Shown here: positions 34,359 through 42,079 of the stretch, piece by piece
Numbering within the stretch: the first letter of the stretch is position 1
Layout: each line of letters begins with the position of its first letter
Assembly (NCBI RefSeq): GCF_028657905.1
Contig: NZ_CP117781.1
Span: 186,001 to 250,000, forward strand
Length of the DNA: 64,000 bases
Direction: 5' to 3'
DNA from: Burkholderia sp. FERM BP-3421
Lineage (GTDB): Bacteria; Pseudomonadota; Gammaproteobacteria; Burkholderiales; Burkholderiaceae
The notes under the pieces: generated by a model
Seen by the model: the letters and a program-made list of their open reading frames with translations, nothing else
Database searches by the model: none
Told to the model about the DNA's origin: nothing
Made by a program: the position numbers and the translations under genes

Positions 34359-35729
34359 TCAGACGATCCGGGCCAGCACGATCAGGCTCAGCGTGATCGT
34401 GATCGCGCCGCCGATGCGGGTCGCGATCTGCGCGAATGGCATCAGCCGCATCCGGTTCGCGGCGCTCAGGATCGCGACGTCGCCCGTGCCGCCCATCCCG
34501 CTGTGCGTGCCCACCACGATCGCGGTGTCGATCGGATGCATGTTCAAGCGGCGCGCGACCACGAAGCCGACGCTCATCAGCGTGGCGACCGTCGCGACGA
34601 TCGTGAGGAGCGTCGGCACGGTGCAGGCTTCGACGACCTTCTTCCACGGCGTGATCGCGATGCCGACCGCGAACAGCAGCGGATACGTGACGACCTTCGC
34701 GAAGAAATGGTAGAGCGCGCCCGCGCCGCGCTCGATGGCCGGCGGGAACACGGCCCCGAGTTTCGCCGCGACCGCGAGCGACAGCATCGCGACCGGGCCG
34801 GGCAGGCCGAACGCGCTCTGCGCGAGCGCGCCGAGAAAGTACAGGCAGACCGCCGCCATCAGCGCGGCGGGCACGTCCATCGGCGCGCTTCGCGCGTCGG
34901 GCTCGACCTGCGTGAGCGCATCGAGCCCGTCGCCGCCGGCGCGCATCAGCTGGCCGTTGCCCGTCAGCCCCGGATAGCGCTTGCCGAGCGCGTCGAGGCA
35001 GCCCGCGAACATGATCGCGCACAGATTGCCGAGCATCACGGCCGGGAACACCTGCGCGAGCAGCTCGGCGGCCGGCCGGTGCAGCAGCGTGGCATAGCCG
35101 AGCGTCAGCGGCACCACGCCCTCGCCGAAGCCGCCCGCCATCACCGGGATCACCACGAAGAACATCGTATGGAACGCCGACATGCCGAGCAGCGTGCCGA
35201 CCGCGAGCCCCACGCCGAGCGCCGCGACCGACCCCGCCGCGAGCGGCGCGAAGATGCGCAGGAAGCCGCCGATCAGCACCTTGCGGTTCATGCTCAGAAT
35301 GCTGCCGACGATGATGCAGACGATGAACAGATAGAGGATGTTGCTCGCCTTCCAGAAATCGATGATCGGCTTGACGAAGACGGACGGCAACAGCTGTTCG
35401 AACACGAGGTAGGCCGGCAGGAAGGTCGTCAGGATGACCGGCCCGCCGATGCTGCGGAACACCGGAATGCGCTGGCCGATTTCCGCGCAGGTGAAGCCGA
35501 ACACGCTGAGCGTCGCGATCATCGGCAGCAGCTCGGCCGTGAGCTTGCCCGTGGCCGTCGCCGCCGTGACCGCGGCCAGCAGCACGATGTAGACCGGCAG
35601 CGGAATCACGCCGACGCGCCACGCCAGGGCCTGCCGCCAGACGCCGCGCGCCGCGGGCGGCGTGGAATGGGATGGATTGCCGGGATTATCGGCTGTGGAC
35701 GGCTGCAAATAGGAAGGTCGCGCTCTCAT
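34359..35729 (-). CDS. 2-hydroxycarboxylate transporter family symporter (CitS/MleP-like)
   Basis: A 456-residue inner-membrane transporter. Two re-entrant-loop GGxG motifs typical of the family are visible, VMAGGFGEGVVPLTLGYATL and THSGMGGTGDVAILSAANRM, in two inverted halves. It imports citrate, malate or a similar 2-hydroxycarboxylate with cations. It leads a two-gene unit with the CoA-transferase and is divergent from a LysR gene. CGAGG precedes ATG 35729. Confidence 0.9.
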   Translation of the reverse strand: MRARPSYLQPSTADNPGNPSHSTPPAARGVWRQALAWRVGVIPLPVYIVLLAAVTAATATGKLTAELLPMIATLSVFGFTCAEIGQRIPVFRSIGGPVILTTFLPAYLVFEQLLPSVFVKPIIDFWKASNILYLFIVCIIVGSILSMNRKVLIGGFLRIFAPLAAGSVAALGVGLAVGTLLGMSAFHTMFFVVIPVMAGGFGEGVVPLTLGYATLLHRPAAELLAQVFPAVMLGNLCAIMFAGCLDALGKRYPGLTGNGQLMRAGGDGLDALTQVEPDARSAPMDVPAALMAAVCLYFLGALAQSAFGLPGPVAMLSLAVAAKLGAVFPPAIERGAGALYHFFAKVVTYPLLFAVGIAITPWKKVVEACTVPTLLTIVATVATLMSVGFVVARRLNMHPIDTAIVVGTHSGMGGTGDVAILSAANRMRLMPFAQIATRIGGAITITLSLIVLARIV

Positions 35730-35848
35730 CGCCTCGTTTATCTCTTTTTTTATCGCCGGTATTTTGTGCTTGCATAATAGGCGGGGCCGGTAACCAGCGG
35801 AAATACCGTTACCCGATGGGGGGTATACGTTAAGCTAATAACCGCTTT

Positions 35849-35867
35849 CCGAATCACCGATATTCGG
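35849..35867. promoter_or_regulatory. Dyad in the divergent transporter-lysR promoter
   Basis: CCGAAT (35849-35854) and ATTCGG (35862-35867) form a 6-bp inverted repeat with a 7-bp gap inside a 244-bp AT-rich spacer. It has the T-N11-A form of LysR sites. It probably controls both the transporter operon and the LysR gene. Confidence 0.5.
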
Positions 35868-35973
35868 CAATCAATTCTTATATTTGTTCGCCGGTTTGAT
35901 CTCAATCGAACACGTTTCGTTTTTCCGGTAGCGTATTTCTTACCGGCGCCGCTGCTTGGCTGCACCGCTGCTT

Positions 35974-36909
35974 ATGGAAATCAAACAACTACGCAATTTC
36001 GTGGGAATCGTCGACAGCGGCAGCCTCTCGAAGGCGGCGGAGATGCTGCTGGTCGCGCAGCCGTCGCTGAGCGTGCAGCTGCGCGCGCTCGAGGAGGAGC
36101 TCGGCGCGCAGCTCCTGCAGCGCAGCTCGCTCGGCGTCGCGCCGACCGAGGCGGGCAAGAACCTGTACCGGCACGCGCGCGGCGTGCTGCGGCAAATCGA
36201 GCATCTGCGGCAGGACGTCCGCGAGGGCGGCCACGGCGAATCGGGCACCGTGTCGGTGGGGTTTCCCACCACGATCGCGGCCAGCCTCGGGCTGCCGCTG
36301 TTCCAGCGAATCCGCCAGCACTACCCGGGCATCCGCCTGCAGCTGTTCGAAAGCGTGAGCGGTTATATCTCCGAGCTATTGCTCAACGGCCGCCTCGATC
36401 TCGCGATCCTGTTCCGCGAGACGGAAAGCACGGGGATGTCGGTGTCGCCGCTGTTCGACGAAGATCTCTACGTGATGGGCGGCAGCCTCGCCCCGACCGA
36501 GGGCCGCGATCCCACCTGCACGTTCGCGCAGCTCGCGAACCTGCCGTTCGCCGCGCCGAGCCCGCCGCACGCGCTGCGCCTCTTGATCGAGCGCGCCTTC
36601 GCGCAAGCCGATGTCGAGCTGAACATCATCGCGGACATCGATTCATTGCCGACCCTGCTCGATATCGCCTGCTCCGGCGCGGCGCACGCGATCTTCCCGG
36701 TGTCGATCCTCGCGTCGCGCGACGCCGCGCGGCGGCCGCCGGTGCGCCGCCTGGTCGAGCCGCAGCTGCGGCGGCCCGTGAGCCTGTGCTGGTCGAACAC
36801 CGCGCCCGTCAGCGCGGCCGCGATCGCCGTGCGGCGCTGCATCGCCGATCTGGTCCGCGAGCTGCACGTGAACGGACAATGGCAGGGGATCACGCTGCGG
36901 CCGGTCTGA
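35974..36909 (+). CDS. LysR-family regulator of the transporter/CoA-transferase operon
   Basis: A 311-residue LysR protein (MEIKQLRNFVGIVDSGSLSK, then AAEMLLVAQPSLSVQLRALE). The overall pattern resembles the Nac/TcuR-like group, and TcuR controls tricarballylate use, which fits a carboxylate transporter target. I start at ATG 35974; an in-frame TTG at 35956 is weaker. Target assignment rests on divergent position. Confidence 0.87.
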   Translation: MEIKQLRNFVGIVDSGSLSKAAEMLLVAQPSLSVQLRALEEELGAQLLQRSSLGVAPTEAGKNLYRHARGVLRQIEHLRQDVREGGHGESGTVSVGFPTTIAASLGLPLFQRIRQHYPGIRLQLFESVSGYISELLLNGRLDLAILFRETESTGMSVSPLFDEDLYVMGGSLAPTEGRDPTCTFAQLANLPFAAPSPPHALRLLIERAFAQADVELNIIADIDSLPTLLDIACSGAAHAIFPVSILASRDAARRPPVRRLVEPQLRRPVSLCWSNTAPVSAAAIAVRRCIADLVRELHVNGQWQGITLRPV

Positions 36910-36937
36910 ATCCAGGCGGCGGCCGCGCCACCAAAGA

Positions 36938-36976
36938 CACGGGGCGGGAACGCGCAGCCGCGCGCCCCGCCCCGTG
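36938..36976. terminator. Bidirectional hairpin between lysR and entericidin gene
   Basis: CACGGGGCGGG (36938-36948) pairs perfectly with 36966-36976 in an 11-bp stem. It lies between convergent genes and probably terminates both. Confidence 0.6.
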
Positions 36977-36994
36977 ATGCCGCCCGTTGCCGCG

Positions 36995-37123
36995 TTACAG
37001 CGCGTGCTGGACCGCGTGGGCCGAATCCGAAATATCCTTGCCGACCCCGGCCACCGTATTGCAGCCCGCCAGCGCGAACAACGCGGCCGCCGTCAGCGCG
37101 ACCGTCACCCAACGCCCCACCAT
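36995..37123 (-). CDS. Entericidin EcnA/B-family lipoprotein
   Basis: A 42-residue protein: short signal VGRWVTVALTAAALFALAGC with lipobox LAGC, then NTVAGVGKDISDSAHAVQHA, which is the entericidin pattern. These small outer-membrane lipoproteins form stress-linked toxin/antidote pairs, but only one member is present here. AGAGGTGG precedes the ATG. A perfect palindrome, ACAGGCGTCACGCCTGT, lies 36 bp upstream at 37160-37176 and may be an operator. Confidence 0.88.
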   Translation of the reverse strand: MVGRWVTVALTAAALFALAGCNTVAGVGKDISDSAHAVQHAL

Positions 37124-37259
37124 ATCCACCTCTTCTTCCACGAGACCATCGACTGAATCACAGGCGTCACGCCTGTCCCTTTCGCTCCGCATCCGGAGCA
37201 TCTTCCCCGGGCGGCGCGCGGGGCGCCACCCTGTTTTTCCCTGCCGGCGGACCTGCGCG

Positions 37260-37802
37260 TCAGCGCACCGCCGCCGGCGCGGCCGACCCGCCGCCTTCCC
37301 GGCGCGCCAGGAACAGCCTCAGCCGACGCGCATCGTCCGCCTTGTAGAACGCCACGCGACGGCCCGTCAGCACCACGTACGCGCCGACCAGCGTGCGGCC
37401 GTTGCGTCCCATGCAGATCAGGAGCGGGCTGTCGGTCGGCAGTTGCGCGCCCGCGATCGACTCGATGTCATGCGTGAGCGTGGCCCGATCATACGGGTAA
37501 GTCTCGTCGCCGGGCTGCAGCGATTCCCGCTCGCACCACTGCGAAAAGCGCTGTCCGAGGCGGTCGAGCGTCTGCTGATGTCGGACGGCATCCGCTTCGT
37601 CCACCCCGGGCAGCTGAACCACGCGATCCGCGTACAGCGCCCGCGCGGCCCGCCCCGCCGGATCGACGTACCGGACGCGCGGCGCGGGCAGGGTATTCTC
37701 GATCGTCCACAGGGAGGCGTTGTTCACGGCGACCGGGTCGGGCCGATTGGTCTGGCAGCCGGCCAGCGCAACGGCGACGGCGAGTGGAGCGACGATTCTC
37801 AT
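37260..37802 (-). CDS. Predicted lipoprotein, 180 residues
   Basis: The N-terminus RIVAPLAVAVALAGCQTNRP carries a lipobox LAGC at residue 17. The mature part has repeated mixed alpha/beta character and two further cysteines (SQWCERES, LLICMGRNG). I start at ATG 37802 because the signal peptide begins there. No domain recognised and no operon partner. Confidence 0.65.
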   Translation of the reverse strand: MRIVAPLAVAVALAGCQTNRPDPVAVNNASLWTIENTLPAPRVRYVDPAGRAARALYADRVVQLPGVDEADAVRHQQTLDRLGQRFSQWCERESLQPGDETYPYDRATLTHDIESIAGAQLPTDSPLLICMGRNGRTLVGAYVVLTGRRVAFYKADDARRLRLFLARREGGGSAAPAAVR

Positions 37803-38428
37803 GGCGGGCGCGACGGCGCGCGGGACGGTGAAAAATGTATCGCCGAGAGGGTACTCGAAGCGACGAGGCATCACAACGGCGTGCGATAACGATCCGCCCC
37901 CCTCGCGCAACGGCCCCGGCGGGCGGCCGGGCTTCGGCTCGGCTTCGGTCCTTGCATGGAGAAACCACGACGCGCGCGTCTTTCAATACGGCCCGTCATG
38001 CGGATAAACAAGCCATGAACGGAAATGGCATTCGCCCGCGACTCGAATTCGATTGATTTTCCCGTGCATGGAAAATGTCGTACCGGCCTGTAAAGCGCCC
38101 ATTCCCTTCGTGCAGGGCATTCGATTATCCAAATCGCGTCGTCCTATCCAAATGCACAGACAATCCGGCGATTTTCCCGCGTATTTCCCGCTGCGCGATA
38201 CGCCTGCGCCGCCCGTGCGCCCGCCCCGCTCGACGCCCCGCGTCGCGCCGCCGCCGGCGCCCGGCGGCCCTCCTGGCCCGCCGCCGCGCCGTTCCCGTAA
38301 AATTCCGCTTTTCCACCTGACCGGCCCCGTCATGCAACCCGCTTCCCCGCCAACCCGCCTCTGCCGGCACCGACGACGCCGAACCCGGCCGCGATCTCGT
38401 CTATGGCCCCGACGACCGCCCCGCGCCG

Positions 38429-39718
38429 ATGGTCGCCTTCGTCGCCGCCTTGCAGCACCTGCTGGCGATCCTGGTGCCGATCGTCACGCCCGGCCTGCTG
38501 ATCTGCCAGGCGCTCGGCGTGTCGAGCCGCGACACCACGCTGATCGTGTCGATGTCGCTCGTGATCTCCGGCATCGCCACCTTCCTGCAATGCCGGCGCA
38601 TCGGGCCGCTCGGCGCCGGCCTGCTGATCGTGCAGGGCACGAGCTTCAATTTCGTCGGCCCGCTGATCGCGGGCGGCAGCGTGATGGTCAAGCAGGGCAC
38701 GCCGGTCGAGACCGTGATGGCCGCGATCTTCGGCGTCGTGATCGCGGGCTCGTTCGTCGAGATGGCCGTGTCGCGCATCCTGCCGTTCGTCAAGCGCCTG
38801 ATCACGCCGCTCGTCACCGGCATCGTGGTGCTGCTGATCGGCCTCACCCTGATCAAGGTCGGCCTCGTCAGCATGGGCGGCGGCTACGGCGCGATGGCCA
38901 AGGGCACCTTTGCGAGCGTGCAGAACCTCACGCTGTCCGGCCTCGTGCTCGGCTCGATCATCCTGCTCAACCGCGTACCCGTGGTCTGGGTGCGCAGCAC
39001 CGCGCTCGTGATCGCGCTCGCGATCGGCTATCTCGCCGCCGCCGCGATGGGCCGCCTCGACTTCACCGGCGCGCGCGAAGCAGCGCTGTTCCAGGTGCCG
39101 ACGCCGCTGCACTTCGGCCTCGGCTTCTCATGGCCGCTGTTCGTGCCGATGCTGATCATCTATCTCGTCACCTCGCTCGAAGCGATCGGCGACGTGACCG
39201 CGACCAGCAAGATCTCCCGGCAGCCGGTCGAAGGCCCGCTGTGGATGCAGCGCATCAAGGGCGGCGTGCTCGTCAACGGCGCGAATTCTCTGCTGGCCGG
39301 CGTGTTCAATACGTTCCCGAGTTCCGTGTTCGCGCAGAACAACGGCGTGATCCAGCTCACCGGCATCGCGAGCCGTCACGTGGGCATCTGGATCGCCGGC
39401 ATGCTGGTGGTGCTCGGCCTGTTCCCGACCGTCGCCGGCGTGCTGCAGGCCGTGCCCGAACCCGTGCTGGGCGGCGCAGCGATGGTGATGTTCGGCGCGG
39501 TGGCCGCGTCCGGCATCAACATCCTCGCCGGCATCCGGCTCGACCGCCGCGCGCTGCTGATCATCGCCGTGTCGCTCGCGCTCGGCCTCGGCGTGTCGCA
39601 AGTGCCGGAGATCCTCACCAGCCTGCCGCACGCGCTCAAGAACGTGCTCGAGTCGGGCGTCGCCACGGGCGGCATCTGCGCGCTCGTGATGAACTGGTTC
39701 CTGCCGGAAAAGCATTGA
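38429..39718 (+). CDS. NCS2-family xanthine/uracil permease, 5' end frameshifted
   Basis: A nucleobase:cation symporter of 429 residues from ATG 38429, with twelve to fourteen hydrophobic segments and the family motif LVTSLEAIGDVTATSKISRQ, then FAQNNGVIQLTGIASRHVG. Upstream the same frame reads GTDDAEPGRDLVYGPDDRPAP, which looks like the native cytoplasmic N-terminus but has no start before a stop at 38318. An ATG at 38332 (MQPASPP) is one frame off. One extra base between 38341 and 38365 would explain this. It may use 38429 or be damaged. Confidence 0.85.
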   Translation: MVAFVAALQHLLAILVPIVTPGLLICQALGVSSRDTTLIVSMSLVISGIATFLQCRRIGPLGAGLLIVQGTSFNFVGPLIAGGSVMVKQGTPVETVMAAIFGVVIAGSFVEMAVSRILPFVKRLITPLVTGIVVLLIGLTLIKVGLVSMGGGYGAMAKGTFASVQNLTLSGLVLGSIILLNRVPVVWVRSTALVIALAIGYLAAAAMGRLDFTGAREAALFQVPTPLHFGLGFSWPLFVPMLIIYLVTSLEAIGDVTATSKISRQPVEGPLWMQRIKGGVLVNGANSLLAGVFNTFPSSVFAQNNGVIQLTGIASRHVGIWIAGMLVVLGLFPTVAGVLQAVPEPVLGGAAMVMFGAVAASGINILAGIRLDRRALLIIAVSLALGLGVSQVPEILTSLPHALKNVLESGVATGGICALVMNWFLPEKH

Positions 39719-39754
39719 TGTGATGTACGGGCGGGGCGACGGCGCGCCGCCCGC

Positions 39755-40180
39755 CGCGTGATGCGCGGGCCGCCGGGCGTCGGTTCCGCGTGATGGGCGG
39801 GCTGCCCTGCCGGGACGCCCGCTTCGCGTGAGCGACCGCGCGCGTGGCCAGCACGTCCAGCGCCTCGCGAGCCGCGCGATAGCGCAGATCCACACCTGTC
39901 GGGAAGCGGAGCGTACGCGCTTCGCTTCTGCCTCCACGAGCAGGTTCGTGTAGTCACACGCGAAGGATTGATCGATCAGGGCCCTGAACGCATCGGGGCT
40001 TTCCCTGGCGCGGTCGGCCCGGTCGCTCAACGCCCGCGCACTGCGCCCCGCTTCCCTCGCCGCGCCGCATTCACGCGGGCAGGCATCCCCCAGCACCCAG
40101 TCCTTGTCGTTCCGCAGATGAGTGCGATCGCTGCCCAGCGCAGCCTCCCCCCTCAACCCCGACATCATTGCAGCCGACAC
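39755..40180 (-). pseudogene. Possible degenerate gene of unknown function
   Basis: On the minus strand a frame reads ALSDRADRARESPDAFRALI, then DQSFACDYTNLLVEAEAKRVR, and one base over it continues FPTGVDLRYRAAREALDVLA. The two halves look like one alpha-helical protein interrupted near 39900. No start with a good ribosome site and no clear end are visible. I do not recognise a family. It may also be chance frame in G+C-rich DNA. Confidence 0.3.
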
Positions 40181-40527
40181 GCCGCGTCGAGCGTCGCCCG
40201 CGACAGCTCCACCCGCAACGTCCGCGCCTCGCCATGCGCCGGCAGCGCATCGAGCATCTCCCAGATCGTCGCGCTCAGCATCGCGCGCACGCGTGCGCGC
40301 GCGGCGGCGTCGAGGTGGCCGAAGCGCTCGACCGTCCCGCAGTCGACGCTCAGCTCGACCGAATGCCGCGCCGTGTCGCGCACGCCGTCGACCGCAATCG
40401 CCCAGGCGATATGAAACGTGATGCGCCGGGATGCTGCGTCGAAATGGATCGTCGTATCGAGCCTGCGCTCGGCGACCTCGTCCTCCCGATCATCGGAGTC
40501 GATACCGTAACCAAGATTCGCTTGCAT
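40165..40527 (-). CDS. Conserved hypothetical protein, 120 residues
   Basis: A soluble protein with an acidic N-terminus (GIDSDDREDEVAERRLDTTI) and a helical C-terminal half (ARARVRAMLSATIWEMLDAL). AGGAG lies at good distance from ATG 40527; an in-frame Met at 40557 is less likely. It is third in a row on the minus strand after the DUF3008 and DUF1328 genes. I do not recognise the domain; it looks like a Burkholderia-restricted family. Confidence 0.7.
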   Translation of the reverse strand: MQANLGYGIDSDDREDEVAERRLDTTIHFDAASRRITFHIAWAIAVDGVRDTARHSVELSVDCGTVERFGHLDAAARARVRAMLSATIWEMLDALPAHGEARTLRVELSRATLDAACRLQ

Positions 40528-40645
40528 GACACTCTCCTGGATGAAGGACCGGCGCACGCGCGCCGCTCCGGAATCCTCGTCGAGGGACAGGCTGAATGGC
40601 GTCGCGCGCCGGCTGAAACCCGGTCGGGCGGAAGGCGGCCCCGCA

Positions 40646-40807
40646 TCATCGGCGCACGGTCCCCAGCACGAGCGTGACGAGGAAAATCACCGCGAAGATA
40701 TAAAACTGAATCTTCGCGATCTCCGCCGCACCGGCCGCGATCCCGCCGAAGCCGAACAACGCGGCGATGATCGCGATGACGAAAAAGATGACGGCATATC
40801 GAGGCAT
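40646..40807 (-). CDS. DUF1328 (YtjA-like) small membrane protein
   Basis: A 53-residue two-helix membrane protein: YAVIFFVIAIIAALFGFGGI, AAGAAEIAKIQ, then FYIFAVIFLVTLVLG. This is the DUF1328 pattern found in many stress-induced small membrane proteins. It begins 31 bp after the DUF3008 gene and is probably co-transcribed from the sigma-54 promoter upstream of that gene. Confidence 0.85.
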   Translation of the reverse strand: MPRYAVIFFVIAIIAALFGFGGIAAGAAEIAKIQFYIFAVIFLVTLVLGTVRR

Positions 40808-40837
40808 GGGACGCGCCTGTCCAATGCGGTTCGACGC

Positions 40838-41026
40838 TCACGCGCCGCGGACATGTTTCGGCTTGCCATGCCTCGGCGTCGACGCCATCGTCTCGCGCTC
40901 GCGCTCGCTCATCGACGTGTACATCGCCTGCGACGGCGGCTTCAGATCCTTCACCTTGATGCGGCCGCGCTTCGCCGACAGCGCAGCGCCCGCGGCGCGC
41001 TGCTGCGCCTGGGATTTTGCAGGCAT
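40838..41026 (-). CDS. DUF3008 protein
   Basis: A 62-residue basic protein, PAKSQAQQRAAGAALSAKRG followed by a MYTSMSERERETMAST segment and a KPKH tail. This matches the DUF3008 family, small proteins that are widespread in proteobacteria and often sit with stress genes. AAAGGAGGG precedes the ATG at ideal spacing. A near-consensus sigma-54 promoter lies 61 bp upstream (41087-41102). Confidence 0.88.
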   Translation of the reverse strand: MPAKSQAQQRAAGAALSAKRGRIKVKDLKPPSQAMYTSMSERERETMASTPRHGKPKHVRGA

Positions 41027-41086
41027 GCTGGCCCTCCTTTGAATGACATCGCGACGCGCAGCACCGGCGCGGCGCGCTCAGTCATG

Positions 41087-41102
41087 CGCAAGCGCCATGC
41101 CA
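41087..41102 (-). promoter_or_regulatory. Predicted sigma-54 promoter for the DUF3008-DUF1328 unit
   Basis: On the minus strand TGGCATG-GCGC-TTGCG, with GG and GC separated by 10 bases. It matches the sigma-54 consensus TGGCACG-N4-TTGCW at all but one core position. The transcription start would be near 41076 and the ATG is at 41026. Confidence 0.7.
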
Positions 41103-41221
41103 TCCGCCCGGCATGCACGCACGGCGATGCGGCGCAGGCACGTACGGCGCTTTTTACACAGCCTCGTAGGTTTTGCGCAGGCGGCCTCCACCCGACACCC
41201 GCCCAGCGCCATCCGCGCGCC

Positions 41222-41237
41222 GGGTACGCGCCTTGCA
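41222..41237 (+). promoter_or_regulatory. Predicted sigma-54 promoter for the PRC-barrel gene
   Basis: GGGTACG-CGCC-TTGCA with GG at 41223-41224 and GC at 41235-41236. The full TTGCA element is present. A second weaker candidate, AGGCACG-TACG-GCGC, lies at 41136-41150. The ATG is 90 bp downstream of this site. Confidence 0.65.
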
Positions 41238-41326
41238 CGACGAAGGCCGGTGCGCGCGCATGCGCCGCATCGGTTCGATGCCCACCCGCGCGGACGCGAC
41301 GCGTTCGCCTCTTCAGGAGGACACTC

Positions 41327-41818
41327 ATGCACACCCCCGATCAAGGCCAGGCCCGCATCGTCGGCAAGGGCCGCGCCACCGCGAACGGACCCGGCCCCGA
41401 CGTGATGGCGGCCAACACCCTGGAAGGCAACAAGGTCTACACGACCGATGGCGACGATGTCGGCAAGATCAAGCACATCATGCTCGACGTCCGCACCGGA
41501 CGCATCGCGTACGCGGTGCTGTCGAGCGGCGGCCTGCTCGGCATCGGCGACAAGCTGCTCGCGATACCGTGGAGCGCGCTGACGCTCGACACCGACCGCA
41601 AGCGCTTCCTGCTGTCGGTTTCCGCCGAACTGATCCGTCACGCCCCCGGCTTCGACAAGGATCACTGGCCCGCGATGGCCGACCCGCAATGGGCGGACAC
41701 GCTGCACCAGTACTACGGCCGCTCGCCGTACTGGATCGCGGAAGAGGAACTCGACTTCGACGCGCCGCCTCACGAAGCCTCGCCGAACGCGGCCGAACCG
41801 CGCGGCGGACGGCATTGA
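41327..41818 (+). CDS. PRC-barrel domain protein
   Basis: A 163-residue soluble protein. The PRC-barrel core is GNKVYTTDGDDVGKIKHIML, then DVRTGRIAYAVLSSGGLLGI and DKLLAIPWSALTLDTDRKRF. This beta-barrel occurs in photosynthetic reaction centres and RimM, and in many stress proteins of unknown role. CAGGAGG precedes the ATG. It is divergent from the DUF3008 gene and each has its own sigma-54-like promoter. Confidence 0.88.
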   Translation: MHTPDQGQARIVGKGRATANGPGPDVMAANTLEGNKVYTTDGDDVGKIKHIMLDVRTGRIAYAVLSSGGLLGIGDKLLAIPWSALTLDTDRKRFLLSVSAELIRHAPGFDKDHWPAMADPQWADTLHQYYGRSPYWIAEEELDFDAPPHEASPNAAEPRGGRH

Positions 41819-42079
41819 GCGTTGATTCCTGTGGCGACGGCACCCCGCCGCCGCCGCGGGGCATGCGCGGCGACGCGCACGACGGCGCGTTGGTCCGATG
41901 CCGCCATGCCATGCCGCGCGCGCTTCATCGAGATCATGAGGATCGGTGCGCGCGCGAAAGCCGGGTGCCGGCTTCTGCAGGAACGACGCGCGTCACTCAC
42001 GAAACACGCAGCAAGCGCACGACGCGCGGCACACCCGATAACCCCTCGAATCCAGCCGCACCGACAGCCTCCCCCAACA

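Noticed and set aside
32977..35622. Very long open frame on the minus strand across the CoA-transferase and transporter genes
   Set aside because: It is an Arg/Ala-rich shadow of two well-supported genes in another frame, a common artefact in G+C-rich DNA.
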